In this document: positions 24,880-33,841 of the stretch, one piece after another
Layout: each line of letters begins with the position of its first letter
Position numbering within the stretch: position 1 is the stretch's first letter
DNA from: Halobaculum marinum
Lineage (GTDB): Archaea; Halobacteriota; Halobacteria; Halobacteriales; Haloferacaceae
Length of the DNA: 64,000 nucleotides
Reading direction: 5' to 3'
Assembly (NCBI RefSeq): GCF_029338555.1
Contig: NZ_CP119989.1
Location: forward strand, 744,001-808,000
Notes under the pieces: generated by a model
Databases searched by the model: none
What the model was told of the DNA's origin: nothing
The model's input: only the letters and a program-made list of their open reading frames with translations
Position numbers and translations under genes: made by a program

Positions 24880-26283
24880 TCAGTCGTCGGCGGTCGCCGC
24901 GTCGCCGGCGCGCTCGGCCCGTTCGCGCTCGCTCAACAGCGGCGTGCCGTCCGCTTTCGGGCCGAGCGTCGGGCCGAACGGCGGGCCGTCGTCGGGGTCG
25001 ATCCGGCGGCGCTGGCGGTAGTCCGTCGAGCGCTCGACCGGGACGCGACCGACCGAGGTGATCAGGTCGACGTAGTCGTCGAACGAGCGGAACTCGCCGA
25101 ACGAGCCCCCGGCGCGCTTGGTTATCTCCTCGGAGAGGATGGTGCCCATGAAGTCGTTCGCGCCGCACGACAGCGTCTTCAGCGCCTTCGCGTCGCCGTA
25201 CTTCACCCACGAGGTCTGGACGTTCTCGATATTGTCGAGGAACAGCCGGGAGACGGCGATCATCAGTTCGTCCTCGGCGTCGCTGGCGCCGCCGGACACG
25301 ACGCCGTGTTCGTACAGCGGCGTGCGCTCGTGGACGAACGAGAGGGGGACGAACTCCGTGATGCCGCCGGTGCGGTCCTGGAGGTCTCGGACTTCCTTCA
25401 GGTGCATCGCGCGGTGCATCTCGTTGTCGACGTGGCCGTACATGATCGTCGCGGTGGTGTCGAGGCCGGCGGCCATCGCGCCCTCCATCGCGTCGACCCA
25501 CCCCTGCGAGTCGATCTTGCCGGGACAGATCACGTCGCGCACCTCGTCGACGAGGATCTCTGCGGCGGTTCCGGGCGCGGAGTCGAGGCCGGCGGCCGCG
25601 AGCTCCGAGTAGATCCGCTCGTAGCTCCAGTCGGTGCCGCGGCGGGCGTGGTACGCCTCCTCGGGTGTCATCGAGTGGAGGTGGACGCCGTCGACGCTCA
25701 TCGCCTCCATCTGCTCGACGTAGGTGCCTGGGTCGGTCGCGTACGCCTCTGGCGGTTTGTAGTTGACCACGCGGGCGGCGTCGTCGTAGCCGCGGAGAAT
25801 CTCGTGGTGCTCGTCGTTCAGCGCGAAGCCCGGATGCAGGCCAGACACCGAGCACACCTCGTACACCCCGCGCTCGACGGCGGCCTCGACGACCGCGCGC
25901 GACTCGGCGGGCGTCTTCGTGAACCCCGCGTGTCCCTCGTCGGAGTCGCCCTCGAACTGGTGGGCGGTGTCCTTGAAGTTGCAGAACAGACAGCCCGTGT
26001 TGCAGGCCGTCGTGACGTTGTTGTTGACGTTGGCGACGAACGTCACCTCGTCGCCGACGACCTCCGCGCGGCGCCGGTCGGCCGCCTCCAGCACCGCCTC
26101 CTTCCGCTCGCGGTCGATGCCGGGCGTGTCGCTCCCGGTGGTGAACAGTTCGACCGCGTCGTCGACGGTGAGTCTGACCCCGTCGCGCGCCTTCGCCAGC
26201 GCGTTCTCGAACGACTGGTCGGTCTCGGGCGTGTGCTCGAAACCGAGGTCGTCGGGGTCGAGGTCGGCCGCCGATCGCGTCAT
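24880..26283 (-). CDS. cofH: CofH, radical-SAM subunit of FO synthase
   Basis: Makes 7,8-didemethyl-8-hydroxy-5-deazariboflavin (FO), the chromophore of coenzyme F420 and of some photolyases, together with CofG. 467 residues from the ATG at 26283. The radical-SAM cluster ligands are C94-x3-C98-x2-C101 (CNTGCLFC). CSVSGLHPG, VDGVHLHSMTPEE, PGTAAEILVDEVRD and IMYGHVDN are CofH family phrases. CofG is not adjacent. It is divergent from a FAD oxidase gene with under 90 bases between starts. Confidence 0.95.
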   Translation of the reverse strand: MTRSAADLDPDDLGFEHTPETDQSFENALAKARDGVRLTVDDAVELFTTGSDTPGIDRERKEAVLEAADRRRAEVVGDEVTFVANVNNNVTTACNTGCLFCNFKDTAHQFEGDSDEGHAGFTKTPAESRAVVEAAVERGVYEVCSVSGLHPGFALNDEHHEILRGYDDAARVVNYKPPEAYATDPGTYVEQMEAMSVDGVHLHSMTPEEAYHARRGTDWSYERIYSELAAAGLDSAPGTAAEILVDEVRDVICPGKIDSQGWVDAMEGAMAAGLDTTATIMYGHVDNEMHRAMHLKEVRDLQDRTGGITEFVPLSFVHERTPLYEHGVVSGGASDAEDELMIAVSRLFLDNIENVQTSWVKYGDAKALKTLSCGANDFMGTILSEEITKRAGGSFGEFRSFDDYVDLITSVGRVPVERSTDYRQRRRIDPDDGPPFGPTLGPKADGTPLLSERERAERAGDAATADD

Positions 26284-26369
26284 CGTCCGAGGGTATCGGT
26301 GCGGCGTGAAAAGCGAGGCGATAGCGGCCACCACAGCGTTGATAGCGCTCCCGACGCGTACGTGAGACA

Positions 26370-27779
26370 ATGGCACCCGAGACCGACGACCGACCCCACC
26401 ACGACGTGTCGTTCCTCGCCGACCTCGACCTCGTCGGGGAGGTGAGCCTCGGGACGTCCGACCGCGACGAGCACGCGACCGACTGGGGGACCGACGAGGC
26501 CGACGCGGTGCGGCCGGACGCCGTCGTCTACCCCGAGTCGACGGCGGACGTGGCGGCGGTCGTCGCCGCCGCGAACGAGCGCGGCGTCCCCGTCACGGCG
26601 TACGCCGCCGGCACCGGACTGGAGTCGAACGCCGCGCCGCTCCACGCCGGCATCAGCATGGACATGACGCGGATGGACGCGATCCACGAGATCCGCCCCG
26701 ACGACCTCCAGGTCGACGTGGGGCCGGGCGCCATCGGCGCCGACGTGGACGAGGCGGTCGCGAGACACGGCCTGTTCTTCCCGCCGCTCCCCTCGTCGGG
26801 CGACATCTCCACTATCGGCGGGATGATCGCCACCGACGCCTCGGGGATGCGGACGGTGAAGTACGGCGAGGTGGCCGACTGGCTCTTGGAACTGGAGGTC
26901 GTCCTCGCCGACGGGTCGGTGACGACCGTCGGCTCAAAGGCCGCCAAGACCTCCGCCGGCTACAACCTGAAGGACTTGATCGTCGGCAGCGAGGGCACCC
27001 TCGCCATCGTCACGCGCGCGACGCTCGAACTCGCGGGTCGCCCCGAGCAGATCAAAGGCGGGCGCGCCGTCTTCCCGACGCTCGACGACGCGACGGCGGC
27101 CATCTCCGACGCGGTCACCGCCGGCGTCGACGTGGCGAAGATCGAGTTGTTCGACGCCGAGACGGCGATGCTGGCGAACGCCTACAGCGACGCCGCGCTC
27201 CCCGAGCGCCCGATGGTGTTCGTCGAGTTCCACGCCAACCACGGCATCGACGACGAAATCGCGTTCTGCCGCACCGTGTTCGAGGCCCACAACGTCGAGC
27301 AGTTCGAGATGGCCTCCGGCGAACGCATGGACGAGTTGTGGCAGGCGCGCAAGGACATCACCTACGCCGCGGAGGCGTACGACCCCGACCGCGAGATGGG
27401 CCAACCGGGCGACGTGACCGTCCCCATCGGCTCGTACCCCGAGATGATCCGGGCGGTGAAGGACGTCGCCGCCGAGTACGACCTGTTCGTCCCCTGTTTC
27501 GGCCACGCCGGCGACGGCAACCTCCACTACTTCGTCCTGCGCGACCCGGACGACCCCGAGGAGGTCGCACGCGCGGAGGCGGCCTACGGCGAGTTGGTGG
27601 AGCGCGCACTCGAACTGGGCGGCACCGCGACCGGCGAGCACGGCATCGGCGCGGGGAAGCGGAAGTACCTCGAACCGGAGCACGGCGCGGCCGCGGTCGG
27701 GGCGATGCGAGCGATCAAGCAGGCGCTCGACCCCCGCGGCACCCTCAACCCCGGGAAGGTCGTGCCGGACGAGCGCTGA
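26370..27779 (+). CDS. FAD-linked oxidase, D-lactate/glycolate dehydrogenase (GlcD-like)
   Basis: 469-residue flavoenzyme oxidising a 2-hydroxy acid such as D-lactate or glycolate. The N-terminal PCMH-type FAD-binding domain carries [10 protein letters not shown] and [20 protein letters not shown]. The C-terminal FAD-oxidase domain has [10 protein letters not shown] and [13 protein letters not shown], whose histidines and acidic residues form the metal or substrate site. Unlike some haloarchaeal relatives it carries no fused Fe-S domain. Monocistronic, divergent from cofH. Confidence 0.88.
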   Translation: MAPETDDRPHHDVSFLADLDLVGEVSLGTSDRDEHATDWGTDEADAVRPDAVVYPESTADVAAVVAAANERGVPVTAYAAGTGLESNAAPLHAGISMDMTRMDAIHEIRPDDLQVDVGPGAIGADVDEAVARHGLFFPPLPSSGDISTIGGMIATDASGMRTVKYGEVADWLLELEVVLADGSVTTVGSKAAKTSAGYNLKDLIVGSEGTLAIVTRATLELAGRPEQIKGGRAVFPTLDDATAAISDAVTAGVDVAKIELFDAETAMLANAYSDAALPERPMVFVEFHANHGIDDEIAFCRTVFEAHNVEQFEMASGERMDELWQARKDITYAAEAYDPDREMGQPGDVTVPIGSYPEMIRAVKDVAAEYDLFVPCFGHAGDGNLHYFVLRDPDDPEEVARAEAAYGELVERALELGGTATGEHGIGAGKRKYLEPEHGAAAVGAMRAIKQALDPRGTLNPGKVVPDER

Positions 27780-27880
27780 GCCGTGGTGTATCCACGTTCG
27801 TGGTCATCGGAGGGTCGTTCGGGGATGAGATGCGCACGAGAGTGGAAGGATTCTTCCCCTCCCCGCCCGCGCACCCCACC

Positions 27881-28900
27881 ATGACGAGCGTCAAGGAGTT
27901 CATCGTCGAGTCGGAGCCGGACGACGAGAGACTCGGCGCCGGCCGGTTCGCCTTCACCGACGACTACTCCGTCTTCGACTGGGGGAAGATGCCCGACACG
28001 ATCCCAGGCAAGGGGGCGTCTCTGTGCACGATGGGCGCGTTCAACTTCGAGTTGCTGGAGGAGGCGGGCGTCCCGACGCACTACCGCGGGGTCGGCCCCG
28101 ACGCGGAGCCGCTGTCGGCGGTCGAGGAGGCGCCGCGAGAACTCGCCATCGACCTCGCGACGGTGCCGGACCTCCCGTTCGTCGACGGCGCGTACGACTA
28201 CGACGCCTTCCACGCCGAGGCGCGCGAGGCGGCGGGCTACGTCGTCCCGCTCGAAATCGTGTTCCGCAACACCGTCCCCGTCGGGTCCAGTCTCCGCTCG
28301 CGGGTCGACCCGCGCGACGTGGGGATCGACCGCGCCGAGTGGCCCGACGAACCCGTGGACCTGCCGACCCCGCGCGTCGAGTTCTCCACGAAGTACGAGG
28401 AACAGGACCGCTACCTCGACGCCGAGGAAGCCGAACGGATCGCCGGCGCCGCGCCGCTGCCGGAGTTGAACCAGGTCGCACGCGAGGTGAACGACATCGT
28501 CACCGAGCGCGCCGCCGAGGCTGGCTTCGTCCACGAGGACGGCAAGATCGAGTGCGTGTACGCAGACGGCGAGGTGCGCGTCGCCGACGTGGTCGGCACG
28601 TTCGACGAGAACCGCTTCGCGTACGACGGTCAGGAGGTGTCGAAGGAGGTCGTCCGCCAGCACTACAAGCGCGTCGCGCCCGACTGGGTCGACGCCGTGG
28701 GGGAGGCGAAAGCGCGCGCCGACGAGGAGGGCGTCGCCGACTGGAAGGCGCTGTGCTCGGCGAAGCCGCCGGCGCTCGACGCCGACGTGGTGGAGCGCGT
28801 CGCCGACATGTACGCCGCGGGGACGAACGCCTACACCGACACCGACTGGTTCGACGCGCCGGCCGTCGCCGACGCGGTCGACGCCGTCCGCGACCTCTGA
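27881..28900 (+). CDS. purC: SAICAR synthetase PurC
   Basis: Phosphoribosylaminoimidazole-succinocarboxamide synthase: joins aspartate to CAIR with ATP in purine synthesis. 339 residues, longer than bacterial PurC, as in haloarchaea. Signatures are [14 protein letters not shown] (ATP site), [19 protein letters not shown] (CAIR site), [13 protein letters not shown] and [23 protein letters not shown] at 27881 is preceded by a clean gap; the frame upstream is open but unconserved. purU (opposite strand) and purS-purQ follow, making a purine gene neighbourhood. Confidence 0.95.
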   Translation: MTSVKEFIVESEPDDERLGAGRFAFTDDYSVFDWGKMPDTIPGKGASLCTMGAFNFELLEEAGVPTHYRGVGPDAEPLSAVEEAPRELAIDLATVPDLPFVDGAYDYDAFHAEAREAAGYVVPLEIVFRNTVPVGSSLRSRVDPRDVGIDRAEWPDEPVDLPTPRVEFSTKYEEQDRYLDAEEAERIAGAAPLPELNQVAREVNDIVTERAAEAGFVHEDGKIECVYADGEVRVADVVGTFDENRFAYDGQEVSKEVVRQHYKRVAPDWVDAVGEAKARADEEGVADWKALCSAKPPALDADVVERVADMYAAGTNAYTDTDWFDAPAVADAVDAVRDL

Positions 28901-29012
28901 GGCGGCGGTCCGACGGTCGCGGTTCCAGACGCGCCTGTCCCTCTCGACATCGGTCTCTGTGTCGAGTCGACGACTCCCGCCCGCTACACGGTGGCGACGA
29001 CCCGTCGGTCGA

Positions 29013-29939
29013 TCACTCGGGGAACGCGGCGACGCCACCGAGGTCGTAGGCCTCGGGGTCGACGCCCTCGCGGAAGTGGGTGCGCCCGCGCCGGACGACG
29101 ACCGCGTCGTCGAGGTGCGCTTGCAACCCGGCGACGAGCGCTTCGGCCTCCAGCGGTTGGCCGCGCGCCTTCAGGTCGTCGGGGTCGTCGTCGGGGTCGA
29201 CGCGGAACGCCCGCTGGGCGATGATCGGCCCCTGGTCGAGGTCCGTCGTCACGTAATGTGCGGTCGCGCCGTGGACGCGCGCGCCGCCCTCGACGGCCTG
29301 GCGGTACGCCTCCGCGCCGGGGTACGCCGGTAAGAGCGACGGGTGGACGTTGACGATGCGGCCCTCGTAGCGGAACACGACCTCCGGCGAGAGGATGCGC
29401 ATGAACCGCGCGAGCACGAGACAGTCGACGTCGTACTCGTCGAGGACGCGCAGCAGTTCGCGCTCGTCGTGGGAGCCCTTCTCGTCGCCGACGTCGACGA
29501 ACGGCACGTCGTACTCCTCGGCGAGCGACCGGAGCGTCGAGTGGTTGCCGATCATCACCGGCACCTCGGCGTCGAGGGTTCCGTCCTCGCACGCCTCCAG
29601 CACCGCGCGCGGGGCGTGCTCCTCTTTCGTCACCAACAGCGCCGCCTTGCGCGCCGCGTCGGCGTCGGCGAGGCGGACGCGGATGTCGACGCCGAGTTCG
29701 TCGCCCAGATCGGTGAGGTCCTCCTCCAGCGTCTCGGGCTTGCACACCATCCCGTCGGTGTCGGCGTGCAGGCGCATCCGGAACACGCCGTCGCGCACGT
29801 CCTGGTCGAGGTCCTCGATGTTACACCCACGCTCGAACAGCAGCGAGGTCACACGGGCGACCAGTCCGGTCGCGTCGTCCCCGACGACGACGATCTCGGT
29901 GTCCCAACGCCTCGGATTCGGACGGTCGGCCGTATCCAT
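29013..29939 (-). CDS. purU: Formyltetrahydrofolate deformylase PurU
   Basis: Hydrolyses 10-formyltetrahydrofolate to formate and tetrahydrofolate, balancing one-carbon pools for purine synthesis. 308 residues. An ACT domain occupies about 14-95 (EIVVVGDDATGLVARVTSLL). The formyltransferase-fold catalytic domain follows, with VPVMIGNHSTLRSLAEEYDVP, VLARFMRILSPE and the catalytic NVHPSLLPAYPGAEAYRQA and GATAHYVTTDLDQGPIIAQ segments; Asn, His and Asp of the active site are present. It lies between purC and purS, and is convergent with purC. Confidence 0.95.
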   Translation of the reverse strand: MDTADRPNPRRWDTEIVVVGDDATGLVARVTSLLFERGCNIEDLDQDVRDGVFRMRLHADTDGMVCKPETLEEDLTDLGDELGVDIRVRLADADAARKAALLVTKEEHAPRAVLEACEDGTLDAEVPVMIGNHSTLRSLAEEYDVPFVDVGDEKGSHDERELLRVLDEYDVDCLVLARFMRILSPEVVFRYEGRIVNVHPSLLPAYPGAEAYRQAVEGGARVHGATAHYVTTDLDQGPIIAQRAFRVDPDDDPDDLKARGQPLEAEALVAGLQAHLDDAVVVRRGRTHFREGVDPEAYDLGGVAAFPE

Positions 29940-30060
29940 ACCCGCGTTTCCTCACGCGCGAGTAAACCGGTGTCGCTCCGCGCGACGACTGCCATCCACG
30001 AACGTGCATAGCGCACGCGTCCCGAAACGGATTTTGCGCACGACCTCGCAGGGTCAGACG

Positions 30061-30315
30061 ATGACCGGCTACACCGCCACGGTGACGGTCCGCCTGAAGC
30101 ACGGCGTGCTCGACCCGGAGGCCGAGACGACACAGCAGGCGCTGGAGCGCCTCGGCTTCGACCTCGAGGACCTGCGCTCGGCAGACCGCTTCGAGATCGA
30201 TCTGGACGCCGCCGACGCCGACGCGGCGCGCGAGCGCGCCAGCGAGATGGCCGACCGCCTGCTCGCGAACCCGACCATCCACGACTACGAGGTGGCGGTC
30301 GAGGAACGCGAATGA
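30061..30315 (+). CDS. purS: Phosphoribosylformylglycinamidine synthase subunit PurS
   Basis: Small structural subunit (84 residues) of the FGAM synthase complex PurS-PurQ-PurL. YTATVTVRLKHGVLDPEA and GFDLEDLRSADRFEIDLDA are typical, giving a ferredoxin-like dimer that bridges PurL and PurQ. Its stop overlaps the PurQ start by 4 bases (ATGA). purL is not in the window. Confidence 0.95.
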   Translation: MTGYTATVTVRLKHGVLDPEAETTQQALERLGFDLEDLRSADRFEIDLDAADADAARERASEMADRLLANPTIHDYEVAVEERE

Positions 30316-30986
30316 TCTCCGTGATCCAGTTCGGTGGCTCGAACTGCGACCGCGACGCCGTCGCCGCGCTCGCGCACCTCGGCATCGAGGCCGAGCGCGT
30401 CTGGCACGAGGACGGCCTCCCGGCCGACACCGACGGTATCGTCGTCCCCGGCGGCTTCTCCTACGGCGACTACCTCCGCGCCGGCGCGATGGCCGCCCGG
30501 ACACCGATCATGGCCGAAGTCCGCGAGGCCGCCGAGGCGGGGACGCCGGTGCTCGGCGTCTGCAACGGCGCCCAGATCGGCTGTGAGACGGGGCTGACGG
30601 AAGGCGCGTTCACGACGAACAAGTCGGCGCGGTTCCAGTGTGAACACGTGTTCCTCCGCGTCGAACGCGCGGACACGCCGTGGACGGCCGCCTACGACGA
30701 GGGCGACGTGATCGAGGTGCCCATCGCCCACGGCGAGGGGCGCTTCGAGATCCGCGAGGACCGACTGGAGACGCTGGAGTCGGAGGACCGCGTCCTCTTC
30801 CGCTACTGCGACGCCGACGGCAACGTGACCGACGAGGCGAACCCCAACGGCTCGACGGCGAACGTCGCGGGCATCCTCGGCGCCCGCGAGACGGTCGCGG
30901 TGATGATGCCCCACCCCGAGCGCGCGACGCTGCCCGACATCGGCGGCACCGACGGACAGGGCGTGCTCCGCGCGTTCGCGGAGTAG
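30312..30986 (+). CDS. purQ: Phosphoribosylformylglycinamidine synthase subunit PurQ
   Basis: Glutaminase subunit (224 residues) of FGAM synthase, supplying ammonia to PurL. Class I glutamine amidotransferase fold: ISVIQFGGSNCDRDA at the N-terminus, nucleophile Cys in LGVCNGAQIG, and the catalytic His-Pro-Glu in MMPHPERATLPD. Co-translated with purS through a 4-base overlap. Confidence 0.96.
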   Translation: MISVIQFGGSNCDRDAVAALAHLGIEAERVWHEDGLPADTDGIVVPGGFSYGDYLRAGAMAARTPIMAEVREAAEAGTPVLGVCNGAQIGCETGLTEGAFTTNKSARFQCEHVFLRVERADTPWTAAYDEGDVIEVPIAHGEGRFEIREDRLETLESEDRVLFRYCDADGNVTDEANPNGSTANVAGILGARETVAVMMPHPERATLPDIGGTDGQGVLRAFAE

Positions 30987-31119
30987 CCCGCACCCCCGCA
31001 CACCGCCCGACACGAGCCTGTTCTCCTGACGAGTCGGGACCACCGGCGACTCGGGTCAGTCTGAGCTTACGCGCACACCGCGCCGGCTAACAAACCCCAT
31101 CCGGCCCCACCCGCGACCC

Positions 31120-32559
31120 GTGCCCCCGACACGTCGCTCGCTCCTCCGCCGACTCGCACCGCTCTCGGTCGCCGTCGCCACGGCCGGCTGCGGCGGCGCC
31201 CCCACCCCGGTGCCGCCGTGGCGCGACCCACCCGACGACGGCGCCGACGACACCGGCGGGACCACGACCCCGGTCGACGCCCCCACGCGACTCGCCCGAG
31301 AGTGGGGGTTCGACGACGCGGTCGACCTCACGACGGTCGGCGCCGACCCGACCGGCACAGAACCGATCGACGACGTCGTCCGCTCGGCGGTCGACTCGGA
31401 GCGACTCCTCTACCTCCCGGAGGGTCGCTACCGTCTCGACGAGACGGTCGTCGCCGACGGCTCCGAGGGCGTCGACCGCATCGGCCTCGTCGGCGAGAAC
31501 GCGACGGTGGTCCCCGCAGACGGCAAAGACGACGTGCTGTTCGGCTTCGGCGCGGGATCGCCGGTCGACGCCGCCTACTGCAAGGGGATCACCTTCGACT
31601 TCTCCGCCGAGAACACCGGCGGGCGTCCCCTGCTCGCGCGCGCCAGCGACGCGGTCTTGATCGAGGATGTGACCGTCCGCGGCGAGGCCGACGTCGACCA
31701 GGACCTGTTCCGGATCGACGTGACTGGCTCGGCCGGGTCGGGGACGGTCCGTCGGCTCCGGCTCCCAGACGGCGCACCCGCGGACACGAAGGTCACCGGC
31801 TGCGAGGTCGGCGACGACAACCGCGGCGACCTCTCGTTCCTCGACTGTGAGATCGCCGGCTTCCCGGACAACGGGCTGTACGCAGACCCGCCGCACGGGA
31901 GCGTTCGCGTCGTGGGCGGCAGCTACCGGAACAACGGTGTCGCAGGCGTCCGCGTCAACGCTCCCGACGGCGACGCGGTGATCCGCGGCGTGCACGTCCG
32001 CTGTGACGACGCCGACGGCGCGGGCGAGAACATGCGCGGGATCCGCCTCCGCGGCGGCCGGTCGGTGCTCGTCGAGGACTGCTTCGTCGAACTGCTGGAG
32101 GTCACCTCCAGCGACGGCGCGATCACGTTCGCCTCGGAGTTGGGGGCGGCGACCGTCCGCAACTGTCTGATCCGGGTCGACACTGACGGCGTCAACGCGA
32201 TCCGGATCAAAAGTCCCGCAGGAGAGACGACCAGCGAGGGCCCGTTCGTCTGCGACTCGATCACGGTCGTCGGCGACGCCAGCGACGGGGCCGCCATCGA
32301 GGCGGCGTACCGCTCGGGCGTCTCCTTCCGCGAGTTGTGCGTCCACCAGTCAGGAGGCGACCGCGACGGCGTGAACCTCGCCTCCGTCGACGGCGAGTTC
32401 GTCGACTCCGTGGTCGCCGTGACCGGCGACCCGTTCGTGCTGTCGGAGTCGCGCCTCGACCGCCGGAACGTCTCCGTCCCGGACGCCCCCGTCGCCGTGG
32501 GGCGGAGCGGACAGACGTGCGGCGACAGGGACGTCGGGAGCAACCTCGATATGGAGTGA
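31120..32559 (+). CDS. Secreted Tat-type lipoprotein with right-handed beta-helix fold
   Basis: 479 residues from a GTG start. The N-terminus MPPTRRSLLRRLAPLSVAVATAGC carries twin arginines (5-6) and a lipobox Cys at 24, pointing to export and membrane anchoring (longest contiguous motif RRSLLRRLAPLSV). After a Pro/Asp-rich linker come repeated short strands typical of parallel beta-helix or pectate-lyase-like proteins (VTGCEVGDDNRG, FLDCEIAGFPDNG, GGSYRNNGVAGVRVN, NCLIRVDTDGVNAIRI). It could bind or cleave an extracellular polysaccharide, but no lyase active site can be named. Confidence 0.7.
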   Translation: MPPTRRSLLRRLAPLSVAVATAGCGGAPTPVPPWRDPPDDGADDTGGTTTPVDAPTRLAREWGFDDAVDLTTVGADPTGTEPIDDVVRSAVDSERLLYLPEGRYRLDETVVADGSEGVDRIGLVGENATVVPADGKDDVLFGFGAGSPVDAAYCKGITFDFSAENTGGRPLLARASDAVLIEDVTVRGEADVDQDLFRIDVTGSAGSGTVRRLRLPDGAPADTKVTGCEVGDDNRGDLSFLDCEIAGFPDNGLYADPPHGSVRVVGGSYRNNGVAGVRVNAPDGDAVIRGVHVRCDDADGAGENMRGIRLRGGRSVLVEDCFVELLEVTSSDGAITFASELGAATVRNCLIRVDTDGVNAIRIKSPAGETTSEGPFVCDSITVVGDASDGAAIEAAYRSGVSFRELCVHQSGGDRDGVNLASVDGEFVDSVVAVTGDPFVLSESRLDRRNVSVPDAPVAVGRSGQTCGDRDVGSNLDME

Positions 32560-32607
32560 CTACGGCGTCGGGGAGAGACTCCGCCTCGCCGGCGGACCCC
32601 CGCCGCC

Positions 32608-33684
32608 TCAGCGGGTGAGCGGCTGACTGTAGGCGGTCTCTTCGTCGAGCACCAACTCCCACGTCCGCTCGCACTCGCAGGACACCTGCTCGAACACCGA
32701 GGGGTCCTGCCGGAGGTCGAAGTCCTTGATCGCGGTCTGGACGCGGTCGTCGCACTCGCCGCAGTTGTGCGCGCCGCGGTCGGACCCGGCACCGACGGGG
32801 TCGGAGACGACGATGGCGTCGGCGTCGGCGGTCCGTTCGAGGACGGCGGCGACCGACCACAGCCACGGCGGGCGGTACCCCCCGCGGAAGTGGAGTTCGT
32901 CGACCATCGTGTAGCGCTGGACGTTGCACGGGTTCATCGACACCGTGTGGCAGTTGTCTACCTCCGCACAGCGTTCGATAGAGGACACCATGTCCTCGAG
33001 CGCCTCCGACTCCGCGAGGAACGGGGGCTTCATCAGGAGGTACGCCTTCACGCCGGCGCCGGCGTCGGCGGCCTCCGCGCAGGCGTCTTCGAAGTCCGAG
33101 AAGGCGAAGTACTTGTTCACGCAGTCGTGGCGGACGCGGTCGGTCGCCGTCTCCAGGCCGACGGCCACGTCTGTCTCCAGTCCCTCGTCGGTGAACTCCG
33201 AGAGTTTCTCGGCGGAGACGAAGTCGGGGAGCGACTCGACGACGATGCGCTCGCGGTCGCCGAACGTCTCGGCGATGGCCTGCCGGCTCTCGGCGGGCAC
33301 TTCGCGCTCGTCGAGGAAGGAGCCGGAGGTGTAGATCTTGATCTGCTCGGCGGGGTCGTCAGCGTTCTCCGCCTCGTGCTCCAGACACACGTCGATCTGG
33401 TCCATCAGCGCCTCGTGGGAGACGCTGCCGCCCTCGACGGACTCGGCGACGTAGCCGCACATGGTACAGCCGCCGGCGCGGGCCCACCGGCAGCCGCCGG
33501 TGTTGAGGATGATCGTGAGGCTGGTCTTGACGCCGTCGGGCGTGTTGTCCTCGTCGAGCCACACGCGGGTCGGCTCGTGGGCGTCGTACGTCTCGTCGCG
33601 CTCGGCCCGGATGTCGCGCATCACCGCGTTGTGCGCGTCCATCCCCCGGTCGCGCTCGTGGGCCTCGGGGCTCGGCTTGCTCAT
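32608..33684 (-). CDS. raSEA: Archaeosine synthase radical-SAM subunit RaSEA
   Basis: Partner of ArcS: a radical-SAM lyase that cleaves the lysine adduct on preQ0-tRNA to give archaeosine. 358 residues from the ATG at 33684. The Fe-S ligands are C65-x7-C73-x2-C76 (GGCRWARAGGCTMCGY), the spacing of the TIGR01210/Elp3-like group. IKIYTSGSFLDEREVP, VVESLPDF, VGLETATDRVRHDCVNK and VSMNPCNVQRYTMVDELHFRG (first 20 residues) are family phrases. The C-terminus carries two further Cys pairs (HNCGECDD and CECERTW). tgtA-arcS lie about 18 kb away. Confidence 0.93.
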   Translation of the reverse strand: MSKPSPEAHERDRGMDAHNAVMRDIRAERDETYDAHEPTRVWLDEDNTPDGVKTSLTIILNTGGCRWARAGGCTMCGYVAESVEGGSVSHEALMDQIDVCLEHEAENADDPAEQIKIYTSGSFLDEREVPAESRQAIAETFGDRERIVVESLPDFVSAEKLSEFTDEGLETDVAVGLETATDRVRHDCVNKYFAFSDFEDACAEAADAGAGVKAYLLMKPPFLAESEALEDMVSSIERCAEVDNCHTVSMNPCNVQRYTMVDELHFRGGYRPPWLWSVAAVLERTADADAIVVSDPVGAGSDRGAHNCGECDDRVQTAIKDFDLRQDPSVFEQVSCECERTWELVLDEETAYSQPLTR

Positions 33685-33841
33685 TGGCGGTGATGGGCGG
33701 GTCCGGCGGAAAACGCCTTCGCTCGACCGATCGACGGCCGTTCGACCGCGCTCGATCGGCATCGTGACGCCACCCGACACCCACCCACGAGTACATTCAG
33801 CAATGTAGATAGTTTTTCAAATCTGCCGCTTCTGCCGAAAA

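Noticed and set aside
24241-26445. A 734-codon plus-strand frame across the cofH region
   Set aside because: It shadows the 129-residue unknown gene and then runs antisense to cofH, with no domain of its own.
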